From Nitratireductor sp. XY-223 (GTDB lineage: Bacteria > Pseudomonadota > Alphaproteobacteria > Rhizobiales > Rhizobiaceae): a stretch of DNA of 64,000 bases. Below the pieces are notes generated by a model that was given only the letters and a program-made list of their open reading frames with translations, did no database searches and was not told the DNA's origin. The stretch is from assembly GCF_004959855.1 (NCBI RefSeq), contig NZ_SPNT01000009.1, positions 144,496-208,495 on the forward strand. Reading direction: 5' to 3'. Both the position numbers and the translations under genes were made by a program. How positions within the stretch are numbered: the stretch's first letter is position 1; every line of letters begins with the position of its first letter. Shown piece after piece: positions 49,118 through 58,289 of this stretch.

Positions 49118-51466
49118 ATGGACAACCAATCACTAGAAATTACGTCAAAAGCGGGGTGCAAGGTTGCGTTGGTCGCCTTGGCATTGGGCATACTGTTTCT
49201 GGGCGTTACAATTACGGTGGTGGCTGCCAGCGCCCAGACCATCACACCCCAGCCGCAATGCAGCCAACCTTTGAAATTAGTCAGTTGCACCAGCAATCAA
49301 TGTACTGAGATTGGCGAACTAATCTCCTGCACCGGCGATCTGTCCGAGGGTGTGTCGGTTGACCTCGGGAACAGCAGTACCCACACATTCCTTAGTGTCA
49401 CCGATTTAACTGCGGATATTACTCCAGAGAGCGGAGTAAGGGGAATCGAGTTCTATTCTAAAGGCGATATCACCCTCAACAGCGATACCGGCGACCAAGC
49501 GATCACAACGCAAAGTGATCACGGAATACGTGCCGTATCTCTAGGCGGCGGCTCGGTTGCGGTCGATCACCGCGGCACCATCAGCACGACGGGTATTTCA
49601 AGTTATGGCATTTCCGCATCGTCCCATGGCGCCGGTACGGTCACGGTCAAACAAAGCGGCATCATCACCGTGGCCGGCGGCTACAGTCATGGCATATCGG
49701 GATATTCAGAAGGCGGCGACATCTCCATCGAACTGACCAACAGCGATATCACCGCATCTTTGTCTGACGGAGTATCGTTCAACGACGGCGCCACCAACAC
49801 GCTGATCCTCCACGAGACTGTGACCATCACCGGCGGCTACTATGACGATGTTTACGGCGGTTACGAAGATGTTTACGGCGAAGACGGCGACGAAGCCGTC
49901 CACAATTACGGCCTGTTTACAAACCCTGGCATTATGAACCTTAGCGGCGGCACCAACAGCTTCCACAACCACGAAGGCGCTTTGTACAACGCCGGCACCA
50001 TGGTCATCCTCGGGGCCGGTAACCTGTTTACAAACGAAGGCACATTATCGCCGGGCGGCGAGGGTGCGATCGGAACGACCTTCATTTCGGGCAACTATAC
50101 GCAAGCCAGCACCGGTGTCTTCCTGGTCACGATCGACGGCACCGACAGCGATCTCTTGGAGATCAGCGGCAGTGCGGCGCTCTCCGGGACGGTGACGGTC
50201 TCGGGAAGCCCCCTTTACGGACAGACCTACACCATCCTGACGGCCGGGGGCGGCCTTACCGGCACATTCGATGCGCTGACCGGATCGCTGTTTGTCGATA
50301 ACGTTTTGTCCTATGACGCCAGCAATGTGTACCTGACCTCCAGCATTGCCCGTTCCTTCTGCGATGTGGCCGCCACAGCCAATCAAAAGGCGGTGGCCTG
50401 TGTTCTGGACGATCTTGCCGTCGACCATGAGGTGGTGGAGGCGGTGCTGGAGCTAACGAGCGAGGACGAGGCACGTCATGCCTTCAGGGCGCTGTCCGGC
50501 GAGGTTCACCCGTCGCTTAAGGCCGCACTGATGGAAAACAGCCAGAAAACGGTAGCAGCCATCAACAACCGCCTGCATGGCGCCTGGCCTGCTACGGGCA
50601 CCTTGTCCGACACGGGTGTGTCGACGGCCGCCTTCGGCGACCTGATGGATGGCAACAATGGTCTTTGGATGAGCGGCTACGGATCGTGGGCAAATATTGA
50701 TGCCACCGGGAATACCGCACAAACAGACAACAACCTGGGTGGCGTGCTGCTTGGCCTTGATCGGCAGGCCGGGCAGCACTGGAGGCTGGGCCTTGCCGGC
50801 GGTTACGGGGAGACCGATCTCTCCTCCACTGATCTGTCTTTCACCGGCAAGGCCCACACCTGGTCGGTGGGGGGCTATGGCGGCTGGCAACATGAGCGGT
50901 CAAGGCTGAGCTTCGGCGCGCTCTATAACTGGCATGACATCAAGACCAGCCGCCTGGTCAGCTTCGGCAAGTTCTCCCAGTCGCTTGTCGCCGACTATTC
51001 GGCGCACAGCTTCCAGGCCTTTGCCGAGGCCGGGCACCGGATCGAAACGCCAATAATGACGCTCGAACCCTTTGCCGGGATCTCCTATATCAAGCTTCAC
51101 ACCGACGGCTTCAAGGAGAGCGGCGGCAGGGCGGCCGTGTCTGCCTCATCCGGCACCGGGGACGCCACCTTCACCACCCTTGGCGTTCGGAGCGCCGTAT
51201 CACTTAACCAACAGATCCGCGCCACCGGCATGGCTGGCTGGCGCCATGCCTTCGAGGGTGTCGATCAGGCCAGCGTCTTTACCTTCTCCGGCAGTGCGCC
51301 TTTCACCATCCTCGGCGCACCGATCGCCGAGGATGCCTTCATTGCCGAGCTTGGCATCGAGGCACGTCTGTCACAGGCCTTCATGTTAGAGGCCACCTAT
51401 GCCGGTCAGTATGGAAGCCACACCACAGAAAACGGCTTCAATGCACAGATGATGGTGTGGTTTTGA
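49118..51466 (+). CDS. Type V autotransporter
   Basis: The 782-residue protein has a signal segment (VALALGILFLGVTITVVAASA), a repetitive beta-helical passenger (residues about 50-370: GISSYGISASSHGAGTV, NYGLFTNPGIMNLSGG), an alpha-helical linker (about 410-480) and a C-terminal barrel from about residue 510 (GLWMSGYGSWANI) ending in QMMVWF. The passenger is secreted through or around this barrel and typically acts in adhesion. A G-rich tract before ATG 49118 is the likely ribosome site; a longer TTG start at 49097 is possible. A strong terminator follows. Confidence 0.9.
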   Translation: MDNQSLEITSKAGCKVALVALALGILFLGVTITVVAASAQTITPQPQCSQPLKLVSCTSNQCTEIGELISCTGDLSEGVSVDLGNSSTHTFLSVTDLTADITPESGVRGIEFYSKGDITLNSDTGDQAITTQSDHGIRAVSLGGGSVAVDHRGTISTTGISSYGISASSHGAGTVTVKQSGIITVAGGYSHGISGYSEGGDISIELTNSDITASLSDGVSFNDGATNTLILHETVTITGGYYDDVYGGYEDVYGEDGDEAVHNYGLFTNPGIMNLSGGTNSFHNHEGALYNAGTMVILGAGNLFTNEGTLSPGGEGAIGTTFISGNYTQASTGVFLVTIDGTDSDLLEISGSAALSGTVTVSGSPLYGQTYTILTAGGGLTGTFDALTGSLFVDNVLSYDASNVYLTSSIARSFCDVAATANQKAVACVLDDLAVDHEVVEAVLELTSEDEARHAFRALSGEVHPSLKAALMENSQKTVAAINNRLHGAWPATGTLSDTGVSTAAFGDLMDGNNGLWMSGYGSWANIDATGNTAQTDNNLGGVLLGLDRQAGQHWRLGLAGGYGETDLSSTDLSFTGKAHTWSVGGYGGWQHERSRLSFGALYNWHDIKTSRLVSFGKFSQSLVADYSAHSFQAFAEAGHRIETPIMTLEPFAGISYIKLHTDGFKESGGRAAVSASSGTGDATFTTLGVRSAVSLNQQIRATGMAGWRHAFEGVDQASVFTFSGSAPFTILGAPIAEDAFIAELGIEARLSQAFMLEATYAGQYGSHTTENGFNAQMMVWF

Positions 51467-51486
51467 GAGATAGTTCGGGAAATTGA

Positions 51487-51522
51487 AAGGGCGCCAGCAT
51501 CCGAGAATGCTGGCGCCTTTTT
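51487..51522 (+). terminator. Rho-independent terminator of the autotransporter
   Basis: GGCGCCAGCAT, a six-base loop and ATGCTGGCGCC are followed by five Ts, 22 bp after the stop. Confidence 0.92.
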
Positions 51523-51535
51523 GGTTGCTTGTTTG

Positions 51536-51631
51536 GTCGCCATAGCTGTCGCCGGCAGACCGGATGTCTTTTTTATCGTGGCAGATTGCACCTTAATTCT
51601 GGAGTTTTTTTCTCAGAGGAAACACCAGCCG
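51536..51631. repeat. Dispersed non-coding repeat, copy B
   Basis: This is a near-copy of 46325-46430 in the same orientation, on the 3' side of the small membrane gene (stop at 51741). No gene lies in 51523-51740. Confidence 0.7.
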
Positions 51632-51740
51632 CAGGTAGCCCACTAGAGGATAAACGTACCGGAGGTCGCCCCCCTCAGCCCAAGTCGGTAATGCTCACCA
51701 GTCGGTCATCTCTGCTGATTTGTTTTGCCAGACTCCGCTT

Positions 51741-52220
51741 TCAGCGAGAAAACCTGTATTCCTCCAGAGCGCTGATCAACTGACGATAGGAGCCGAGGCG
51801 AGGCGGCTCAGAGAACTTGTTCAGAACAGACCGCACATCTCGAACAACAGCTGCCGGTGTCGCAATACCTTCACGTTGGTCCTTCACCGCCTTGTACGCA
51901 ACTTGGAGCTCAAAATTGATCAACTCTTTGCGATCATCGCTCAAAGTGCTTCTCCTCACCTCGGTCCCAAACGTATGCAGGGATGCCGCGAGAACCCTTT
52001 CGCGCAGGTCTCTATCCAAACGTCGGTACCAGAGAAGCGTGTAAAGGCTTGGCATGCGAAATCCAACGCAGTACAGAATGGATGTTGTCAGCACGCAAAC
52101 CACCAGCGCGCACAAGGCTCGCACCTGCTCCTCACTCAGGCTTGGACTGAAAAGGACGAGGAAGGTGAAATAGTTGCAGACAAACCACAACACTCCCAAG
52201 AACGCCAACCTCCACAGCAT
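51741..52220 (-). CDS. Small membrane protein
   Basis: The 159-residue protein has two N-terminal membrane helices (about 4-25 and 36-55) followed by a charged, helical cytoplasmic domain of about 100 residues (DRDLRERVLAASLHTF, LINFELQVAYKAVKDQ). It lies between YDG-1 and YDG-2, with a repeat copy at its 3' side like theirs. No family is recognised. No clear ribosome site is seen, so the start may be internal to the frame. Confidence 0.6.
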   Translation of the reverse strand: MLWRLAFLGVLWFVCNYFTFLVLFSPSLSEEQVRALCALVVCVLTTSILYCVGFRMPSLYTLLWYRRLDRDLRERVLAASLHTFGTEVRRSTLSDDRKELINFELQVAYKAVKDQREGIATPAAVVRDVRSVLNKFSEPPRLGSYRQLISALEEYRFSR

Positions 52221-52383
52221 CTTTTCAATCGCGTGAACCGGGCAGCGCTTGGCAACAGGGTTTTTTCAGAGTTCGCACACAGTGATGTTTCTAAAAATCA
52301 GAACCATTATAGCCAACAAGTGTGCCCTTGCTAGGGAGAAGATTTATTGAACGGTCAACAAACGAATTAATTCCCCCAAAAAT

Positions 52384-52420
52384 ACATCTTTGTTCTGAAG
52401 TTTTTTTCTTCAGGAAATCG
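52384..52420. repeat. Dispersed repeat, short copy C with a palindromic T-loop
   Basis: ATCTTTGTTCTGAAG-T7-CTTCAGGAAA matches the core of copies A and B. CTGAAG and CTTCAG form a six-base palindrome around seven Ts. It lies at the 3' side of YDG-2. The gap 52221-52545 holds no gene. Confidence 0.6.
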
Positions 52421-52545
52421 CTGGCCTGTATTCCGGGCCGGTTGCGGTTGAATTGACCTTTCGGTCGATGCTTTACGACAATGGTACTTATGCCGGGTCA
52501 GTCTGCGTTTGGTTTATTCTTTCGGTCAATCGTTCTCGATAAGGG

Positions 52546-53697
52546 CTAACGGGGCGGCGGTGTTTTCTCTTCCTGCTCTGAGGAGCCACCGGAGATTTTC
52601 GAGGTAAACAAATTCGCACGCAAATCGACCTTTTCGTCCGGATCGACTTCTTCTTCGGCGATTTGAGCAGGTGGGGTACCGATTGTGTTGCGCCAGTCGA
52701 GGAATGAACTCGAAAATTCGTCGCGTTGGACAACGACCGGCGGCGCGGCAGAGATCGACTCTTCAACTTGTATGGCCGGCGGTTTTTCTGCAACCTCCTC
52801 TTCACCTCCTCCCTGGGATGTTTCAAATACGTCCGCTTTTTCATCCTCCTCGTCCTGTGGTGCAGCGACCGCCACAAACTGCAATTCTGCCACAGGCCCC
52901 TCAATAGCAATTTCCGGCTCCTGTGCCGGCTTCGAGTAGGGCCTTGCCTTGGCGACCAATGAAGCTGGTTGCCGCAACCGCAGAGCGAACAAGGCGTTAC
53001 TCCACCTGCGCTTGAGGTCTTTTAATTGTTTGCGATGACAGCAGCAGACGCAGCAGATTAAGACAAATGCGATCGTGGACGAGGCAATAATTACAGGCAA
53101 ATTCCACACATCACCATCGCTGGCTGCGCTGACGCTGCCCTTAGCCGTCAAGGTCGTGCTGCGCGCTGCGGAGGTTTGACTTCCGGAAGGGGCGTCGGTC
53201 GTGGGCGTGTCGGTCGGTTTCGCCCTCACCTGGCTGGGTGACGGAGTGGGATTGTCGAGCGGCAGCGCCGTCGGGATTAAACTGGGCGCTGGAGTGGGGT
53301 CTCTCGACGGGCTCCTGCTTGGAGACAATGACGGCAGCCTGGTACTGGGCGCCGTGGTTGGACTGATGGTGGTCGCCGGCCGGATGGTAGCGGTGAGGAT
53401 CACCTCTGGGTTGGTGAGCTGGTATTTGTCCTTGTCCCGACCCTCAAGCTCCAAGGTGACAACCACGGTCTGGTTGCCGACCTCCGGGCTCAGGAAGTGA
53501 GCACTCACCACAATTACAGAGACATCATCGCCTTCGGTCACCCCCTCAAGGGAGACATGCACCGTGACGTCGGTGGTGCCGTCGTAGGGTTTGCCTTCGA
53601 CTTCGACGATGGCCGTGAGAGGTTGTTTCCTTTGCGCTTGGCAGGCAATGGCTAGAAAAAACAGCCACACCAACTTGAAAATAGCGTTGGCCCGCAT
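52546..53697 (-). CDS. Single-pass surface protein with YDG-like head and acidic tail (YDG-2)
   Basis: The 383-residue protein shares its first 157 residues with YDG-1 at about 80 percent identity (signal peptide, YDG-like domain with GKPYDGTTDVTVHVSLEGVT, stalk), then diverges completely. It has a single helix at about 199-220 (VIIASSTIAFVLICCVCCC) and a 160-residue acidic, Pro-rich cytoplasmic tail with patches such as APQDEEDEKADVFE and ending in SSEQEEKTPPPR. The tail has no recognised domain. Start and promoter region match YDG-1. Confidence 0.75.
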   Translation of the reverse strand: MRANAIFKLVWLFFLAIACQAQRKQPLTAIVEVEGKPYDGTTDVTVHVSLEGVTEGDDVSVIVVSAHFLSPEVGNQTVVVTLELEGRDKDKYQLTNPEVILTATIRPATTISPTTAPSTRLPSLSPSRSPSRDPTPAPSLIPTALPLDNPTPSPSQVRAKPTDTPTTDAPSGSQTSAARSTTLTAKGSVSAASDGDVWNLPVIIASSTIAFVLICCVCCCHRKQLKDLKRRWSNALFALRLRQPASLVAKARPYSKPAQEPEIAIEGPVAELQFVAVAAPQDEEDEKADVFETSQGGGEEEVAEKPPAIQVEESISAAPPVVVQRDEFSSSFLDWRNTIGTPPAQIAEEEVDPDEKVDLRANLFTSKISGGSSEQEEKTPPPR

Positions 53698-53834
53698 CGT
53701 GCCGGAAAACGCACGCGAAAGCGCGAGAAATCGCGTTCAATCAGAATAGTCGGTGCGTGAGAGAATTCTTTGAAAATCCCCAACAGGTTAGCAGGATAAA
53801 CAAAGTCAGTCCACCGCCCTGGATCGATGTTTAC
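53227..53834. repeat. 608-bp duplicated block, copy 2 (head and promoter of YDG-2)
   Basis: This is the partner of 48364-48971. Its right edge (53834) is six bases from the stop of the replication-relaxation gene (53840), so the duplicated segment was pasted against that operon. Confidence 0.85.
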
Positions 53835-53839
53835 CTGCT

Positions 53840-54847
53840 TTACAACAGTTCGAAAGTTTGGTTATCGGCTGAATGGATCGGAGCCGCCAGGACATCCTCA
53901 TATTTTCCGATGGTCTTCATGTCGGCAAAGAGCAACCGGTTGGGATTCAGCTTGTGCGGATGTTTCGACAGATGGTTGCGATAGGCCAGTTGCATCCTGG
54001 CTACTTTTTGCGGTGTGGTGGTTACCGTCAGCACGTGGGACAGTGGCATTCCAAAGTCCTTTCGGTAGGTGTCGTTTTTGATGGCATGGGCATAGACAAC
54101 AAACTTCCGCAGAAGCGATGACTGTTTCCAGAACGCCATTGACCGGATGGTGCTGGCACTTGGTTCAATGGTCTCAGTCCCCCGGCAGTACTCCAGGACA
54201 AAGGAGCGAAATTGCCGTCCTTCCTCATTGCCGGGGTAGTACAGAACAAAACGGAAATCGGGGATAGTACCCTCGACCAAGTGATACTTATGCCAATCGA
54301 TCGAGGCCCGCACTGAGACGGGAATGTCGTTGCGCTCCAGCCATTTTGGTGCAAATCGCTGGTAATAGTCTTCGGGAAAAAGAAATTCGACATCCGATCT
54401 CAATGCAATGCTGGCGCGAAGTGAAATCACCAAATGGGCAGCTTCAATGTCGTGCAGCAGATAGGAGGCGCTGCGTTCCTTCAGGTGATGAAGACGTTCC
54501 GACACCAGCAGTTGCTTTTCTTCCCACAGCCAATCCATGCCGAGGCGGTCAAGCACATAAGCCTCATGGCGCGAACCGCCGCCTTCCAGGTAAATGCTTT
54601 GGAGTTGATTCAACCGGTGCAAGTATCCAGCCCGAAACAGCAGTTTCAACCGATTGCTCACGCCGCGTTGCGAGCGAGCCGGAAACAGTTTGTAGATGGC
54701 CTTGGAATCCAAAACACCATAGCGGCGCAGCGCTAAAAAAATCTCTCTGTCGCCACTTGTAATCGAAACCGGAGGTGGCTCTTCTGGCCTCTCGTATCTT
54801 TTATATTTGGCACGCTGGCCCATCCCTGCAATTCTACCGTCATTCAA
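53840..54847 (-). CDS. Replication-relaxation family protein
   Basis: The 335-residue protein has an N-terminal winged-helix segment (EIFLALRRYGVLDSKAI, GVSNRLKLLFRAGYL at about 35-75), the motif YVLDRLGMDWL and a C-terminal domain with PDFRFVLYYPG and FVLEYCRGTETIEPS. This fits the replication-relaxation family, encoded beside TraG-like ATPases in plasmids and elements. The family may act at the transfer origin. It starts at TTG 54847, overlapping the ATPase stop by 4 bp; ATG 54823 is the alternative. Confidence 0.75.
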   Translation of the reverse strand: MNDGRIAGMGQRAKYKRYERPEEPPPVSITSGDREIFLALRRYGVLDSKAIYKLFPARSQRGVSNRLKLLFRAGYLHRLNQLQSIYLEGGGSRHEAYVLDRLGMDWLWEEKQLLVSERLHHLKERSASYLLHDIEAAHLVISLRASIALRSDVEFLFPEDYYQRFAPKWLERNDIPVSVRASIDWHKYHLVEGTIPDFRFVLYYPGNEEGRQFRSFVLEYCRGTETIEPSASTIRSMAFWKQSSLLRKFVVYAHAIKNDTYRKDFGMPLSHVLTVTTTPQKVARMQLAYRNHLSKHPHKLNPNRLLFADMKTIGKYEDVLAAPIHSADNQTFELL

Positions 54848-56529
54848 AACAATCCATCCTCGGCCTTGCCGACAGGTTCATCGTCAAAATGCTCCAACTC
54901 AAAGGCCCGCCTGGCAATTTGCTCTTGCACTTGTCGTCGCAAAGAAACCGCAGGACTATTTTGGTTCAGTCGAGCCACTCGGCGAGGCAGGAATTGCGGC
55001 AGTAAAAAGCCGGGTTTGACCTCGTGCGTTTCAATCCTGAATGGAGCCAAATCGGGGCCGCACACATAAGCTGCTCGTTTGGGCAACTTCAAAAGTTCCA
55101 CCATGCCCAGATGGATGAGTTCGTCGAGCCGGTAGAGTTCCGTAGGCAAAAACTCGATGACCGGCTTCAAACCTTCGGTGTATCCATCGCTTTGTGAACT
55201 GGAGGTGGTGGAAAATTGACCGAAGGCGGTGCCATTGCTGTGTCCGGATGTGTTTCCCTCTGTGTGCCCGCCAACAATATTGCCGTGGCTGTCGAAAATT
55301 TCGGAATGGGTGAGGCCACTGCTGCTGCCACTCGATTCTGACCGGGCACTGCCTTTGATGTGCGATTTGGTGGTCGATCGGCTCTCAAACCACACGACCT
55401 CGTGCCCAACCGTCACTGGTTTATCCATGCTGTGTTTTGGCAGCTCCAGATCAAATGACTGACGGAAGAAGTGTCTCGACATCACGTCGGCCGTCTCCTC
55501 ATCACCAGCTCTGAACATGACCTTCATTTGGGCGTTGGCCATCACCGCGTTGTAGAAATTATCCCCATAAACCTTGAGTTGTTCCAATCGCTGATGGCTG
55601 AGCACCATGTGAAGTCCCATCTTGCGCGTTTCGTCCAGGCAGTTGACGACATCCTCGGTCAGATACCGGGCACATTCGTCTATGTAACAATAGCAAGGTC
55701 GCCGCTCTGCGGTCGCTTGGTCGCGCGTAAAGGCCGTGGTGTATAAATCATTGGTCAGGAGTGCGCCCAAAAGTTGAGCGGTCTTTCCCCCGAATGCACC
55801 GGAGGGCCGCAGGTTCACGAGGACAACATGACCTTTGTCCATGCACTCCCGAAAATTGATAAGATTGTCTGTTTGACCGACGATATCGCGCACCACCGGA
55901 TTGCCGACAAAGGGCAACAGGCGGCTAGTGGTGCTCTCGAAGTATTCGGCAAAGGTGCGCTCGTTGTAGGCGGTGAGAAACTCCTGCCACAGATTCTTGT
56001 ATTCGGGATTTTTGATCTTGCCAACGAGCTCCCAGGCGACGTGGCGAAACCGTGTGTTAGTTAGAAATGAAGCCTCGGCCAGGGAAAGCCGGTTAGCCGC
56101 CAGCGCATGAAAGACAGCAGAGAGACATTTTGAGAGGCGCGGGGTTTGCTTGAGATCCTCCCCGCCCCAGACCTTCACACAGGCGTCCACCATGGCGTCA
56201 ACCCGGTATTCCAGCCGCGTGCCGTTATCCATAACGAGCGGATTGAATCCAAAGGTGTAGGTTTCATCCGACGGGTTCAGGAGGTGAACAGTGCGAATGC
56301 GGTCAATCCGTTCAGACGCGATCCACCGCACCAGATTATCGAAAAGGTCGGAATGTGGATCGATAACGCAAACGCTGTGCCCGGCAATAATATCTCTGCG
56401 AGCCAGCCCCTCTAGGAACTTACTTTTTCCGGAGCCTGATAATCCGAGGCAGTGACAGTGTGTTTTCCTGGCACTTTCGGATAAACGGATGTTTTTACCG
56501 TTAGAACTGGCGAAAGAAATGGCCGGCAT
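54844..56529 (-). CDS. TraG/VirD4-like conjugation ATPase (second copy)
   Basis: The 561-residue protein has Walker A CLGLSGSGKSKFL at about 27-39, SVCVIDPHSDLFD at about 51, a Walker B-like CYCYIDECARYL at about 284, and a Gly/Ser/Thr-rich stretch at about 400-450 before its C-terminal part. It is longer than its relative at 45117 and overlaps genes on both sides by 4 bp, so it is in a translationally coupled operon with the replication-relaxation protein and the coiled-coil protein at 56529. Confidence 0.85.
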   Translation of the reverse strand: MPAISFASSNGKNIRLSESARKTHCHCLGLSGSGKSKFLEGLARRDIIAGHSVCVIDPHSDLFDNLVRWIASERIDRIRTVHLLNPSDETYTFGFNPLVMDNGTRLEYRVDAMVDACVKVWGGEDLKQTPRLSKCLSAVFHALAANRLSLAEASFLTNTRFRHVAWELVGKIKNPEYKNLWQEFLTAYNERTFAEYFESTTSRLLPFVGNPVVRDIVGQTDNLINFRECMDKGHVVLVNLRPSGAFGGKTAQLLGALLTNDLYTTAFTRDQATAERRPCYCYIDECARYLTEDVVNCLDETRKMGLHMVLSHQRLEQLKVYGDNFYNAVMANAQMKVMFRAGDEETADVMSRHFFRQSFDLELPKHSMDKPVTVGHEVVWFESRSTTKSHIKGSARSESSGSSSGLTHSEIFDSHGNIVGGHTEGNTSGHSNGTAFGQFSTTSSSQSDGYTEGLKPVIEFLPTELYRLDELIHLGMVELLKLPKRAAYVCGPDLAPFRIETHEVKPGFLLPQFLPRRVARLNQNSPAVSLRRQVQEQIARRAFELEHFDDEPVGKAEDGLF

Positions 56530-57203
56530 CAGACATCGCCGTCAGCTTGCCGGTTGTCGCGCCGGCTATAAAGTTCTTCCAGACGATCTTTGCCGCGCTG
56601 ATACTGGCGGGAGAATTCGAGTTCTTCTTCTTCACTCAACTCTGTGCCGTCAGCTTCGGCAATCTCTTTGCGGTCAGTAAACTCGTCAACCAGGGTGTCG
56701 AGCTCATCCTCAGCCATCCCGATAAGATCATCGAGAGTTTTGTCTTTGCCATCCAGCTTTCGCTCCTGGCTTATTATATCGACCTCAGCCCGCCTTATCC
56801 GGGCCAACAACTCCTTTTCCTCAACCTCATCCTGCAGAGCTGCCAGCTTCAATCCGCGGTTGGCTTTTTGCAGAGCTGCTTGCTGCATGGCCAGCCCCAC
56901 CTCGACCTGCAACTGTATTGTTTCCTTCAGCGCTTCAAGGTTCCCCGGCTCCAAGGCGGTTTCAGCCTTCAGCCAGTTTTGCGTTTCAACCGCTACCTCG
57001 GACATGGCGCGGATGTTGTCAGCTACTGCCCGCTTGCGTCGAGTTTCTGCTTCCCAGCGCCGCCTGTCAGCGTGAGCCTTGAGTATTTCAACGAACGCTG
57101 GAGCCCTTGCCGGTTCCAGGTGATGACGATATGGCACCAGTTCATGGCGCTCCCTTTTATAGGAGACCTCTCCGTCCAGTGGTTTGACGTCCTTGTCCTT
57201 CAT
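56529..57203 (-). CDS. Coiled-coil protein of the transfer operon
   Basis: The 224-residue protein is almost all helix (about 40-190) with strong heptads and no membrane segment (ETQNWLKAETALEPGN, KLAALQDEVEEKELLARI). Its stop overlaps the ATPase start (ATGA) and its start overlaps the next gene, so it is made stoichiometrically with them. It may be an ATPase partner or scaffold. No family is recognised. Confidence 0.75.
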   Translation of the reverse strand: MKDKDVKPLDGEVSYKRERHELVPYRHHLEPARAPAFVEILKAHADRRRWEAETRRKRAVADNIRAMSEVAVETQNWLKAETALEPGNLEALKETIQLQVEVGLAMQQAALQKANRGLKLAALQDEVEEKELLARIRRAEVDIISQERKLDGKDKTLDDLIGMAEDELDTLVDEFTDRKEIAEADGTELSEEEELEFSRQYQRGKDRLEELYSRRDNRQADGDV

Positions 57204-57784
57204 TGCCTGCTCCTTAAAAAACTCTCCAATGTCGCCTGCCGGGCCTTTAACATTTCCAGTTCAATGGCTGCCTCCGAGGCGGCAACAGCGCCGCAAAGAC
57301 GGGATCGTTCGGCCTTTAGTTTCCTGGTCACTTGCTCTAGTTGCCGCGTTTCAATTTCGGTCTCAAAAACCGAGGAGGGCGCCTGGTTCACCGCCTTCCT
57401 GAATCGCCTTCCGTCGAAAGTGGTGTTGGTTTGGGTTCGAGCGGTTCTGGCCACCATTACCGTCTCCAGGCGATAGAACAGCGACAGAAATTTAAGAGCG
57501 GGAGGCAGGCCATCCGGATCAGGCCAGAATATGCGGAGGCCAATAGCCAGGGCGGCAATCGTGCCATACAAATAAAGCGACCACAGGGCCCAGGTGCCCA
57601 TAAAGCCGACACCGATCGTCATGTCAGGATCGGACAGGCAGGCCAGAATAGGGATCCAACCTAGAAACAGACAGGCAGTGAATATTCCTACAAACAGCAG
57701 GCCATAAAACGCCAGGCAAAAGCCGATAAACGCCAAGGCGATTGCCAGGGTGATAAGGCCAAACAAAAACTCCAGAAACGGCAT
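57200..57784 (-). CDS. Membrane protein of the transfer operon
   Basis: The 194-residue protein has about four helices in its first 95 residues (FLFGLITLAIALAFIGFCL, LLFVGIFTACLFLGWIPIL, WALWSLYLYGTIAALAIGL) and a charged helical tail (RQLEQVTRKLKAERSRL). It overlaps the coiled-coil gene by 4 bp. Because the ATPase lacks membrane helices, this could be its membrane anchor. Confidence 0.75.
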   Translation of the reverse strand: MPFLEFLFGLITLAIALAFIGFCLAFYGLLFVGIFTACLFLGWIPILACLSDPDMTIGVGFMGTWALWSLYLYGTIAALAIGLRIFWPDPDGLPPALKFLSLFYRLETVMVARTARTQTNTTFDGRRFRKAVNQAPSSVFETEIETRQLEQVTRKLKAERSRLCGAVAASEAAIELEMLKARQATLESFLRSRQ

Positions 57785-57823
57785 TGTAGTTCCTCCCGTT
57801 GCGGTCAGTAGGACTCCTCTTTC

Positions 57824-58225
57824 CTACGGCGCACCACTTTCCGCTCCATCAAGACGCTCCAGTTTGATGATGGTCTTTAAGCGGAGACTGAGGCAGTGAT
57901 CTCTGATGGCCTCGACGGACACGAAGCGTTCTTTCTCGGCTTTGTGTTTGAACCAGGCCTGCAGGCCTGATGAGTTGAGATCAGCATCAATGCGATTGAT
58001 AATGCTGGTGATGTCGGTTGGTTGGATGCCCCACCGCCGCAGATGCAACTTGGAAACATATTGTGCGACCTCATACTGACCGCCTCCGATATAGGGGATA
58101 CACATGTAGCTGAAAGCCATATGCTCGGTTACAGCCTCAGCATATTGAAGGACTGTTTCTTCGGTAGCTTGCGCCAAGGGTGGCCTGCCGCAAAGCGCAG
58201 CCACCAGGAGGAGTATTCGTCGCAT
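57824..58225 (-). CDS. Small secreted protein
   Basis: The 133-residue protein has a signal peptide (MRRILLLVAALCGRPPLAQA) and a Cys-containing helical domain (YMCIPYIGGGQYEVAQYVSK, RDHCLSLRLK). It lies 39 bp upstream of the membrane protein and probably in the same operon. Function is unknown. Confidence 0.65.
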   Translation of the reverse strand: MRRILLLVAALCGRPPLAQATEETVLQYAEAVTEHMAFSYMCIPYIGGGQYEVAQYVSKLHLRRWGIQPTDITSIINRIDADLNSSGLQAWFKHKAEKERFVSVEAIRDHCLSLRLKTIIKLERLDGAESGAP

Positions 58226-58289
58226 GACTGATTATCCCTAGAATGACCTGGCGTGGATTGTTCCCAAGGTTTTCTGATCCCTGTCAGCG

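Noticed and set aside
46325..52420. Integron attC sites as an explanation of repeats A-C
   Set aside because: No RYYYAAC/GTTRRRY core pairs or integron-type integrase are seen; the palindrome in C is only six bases.
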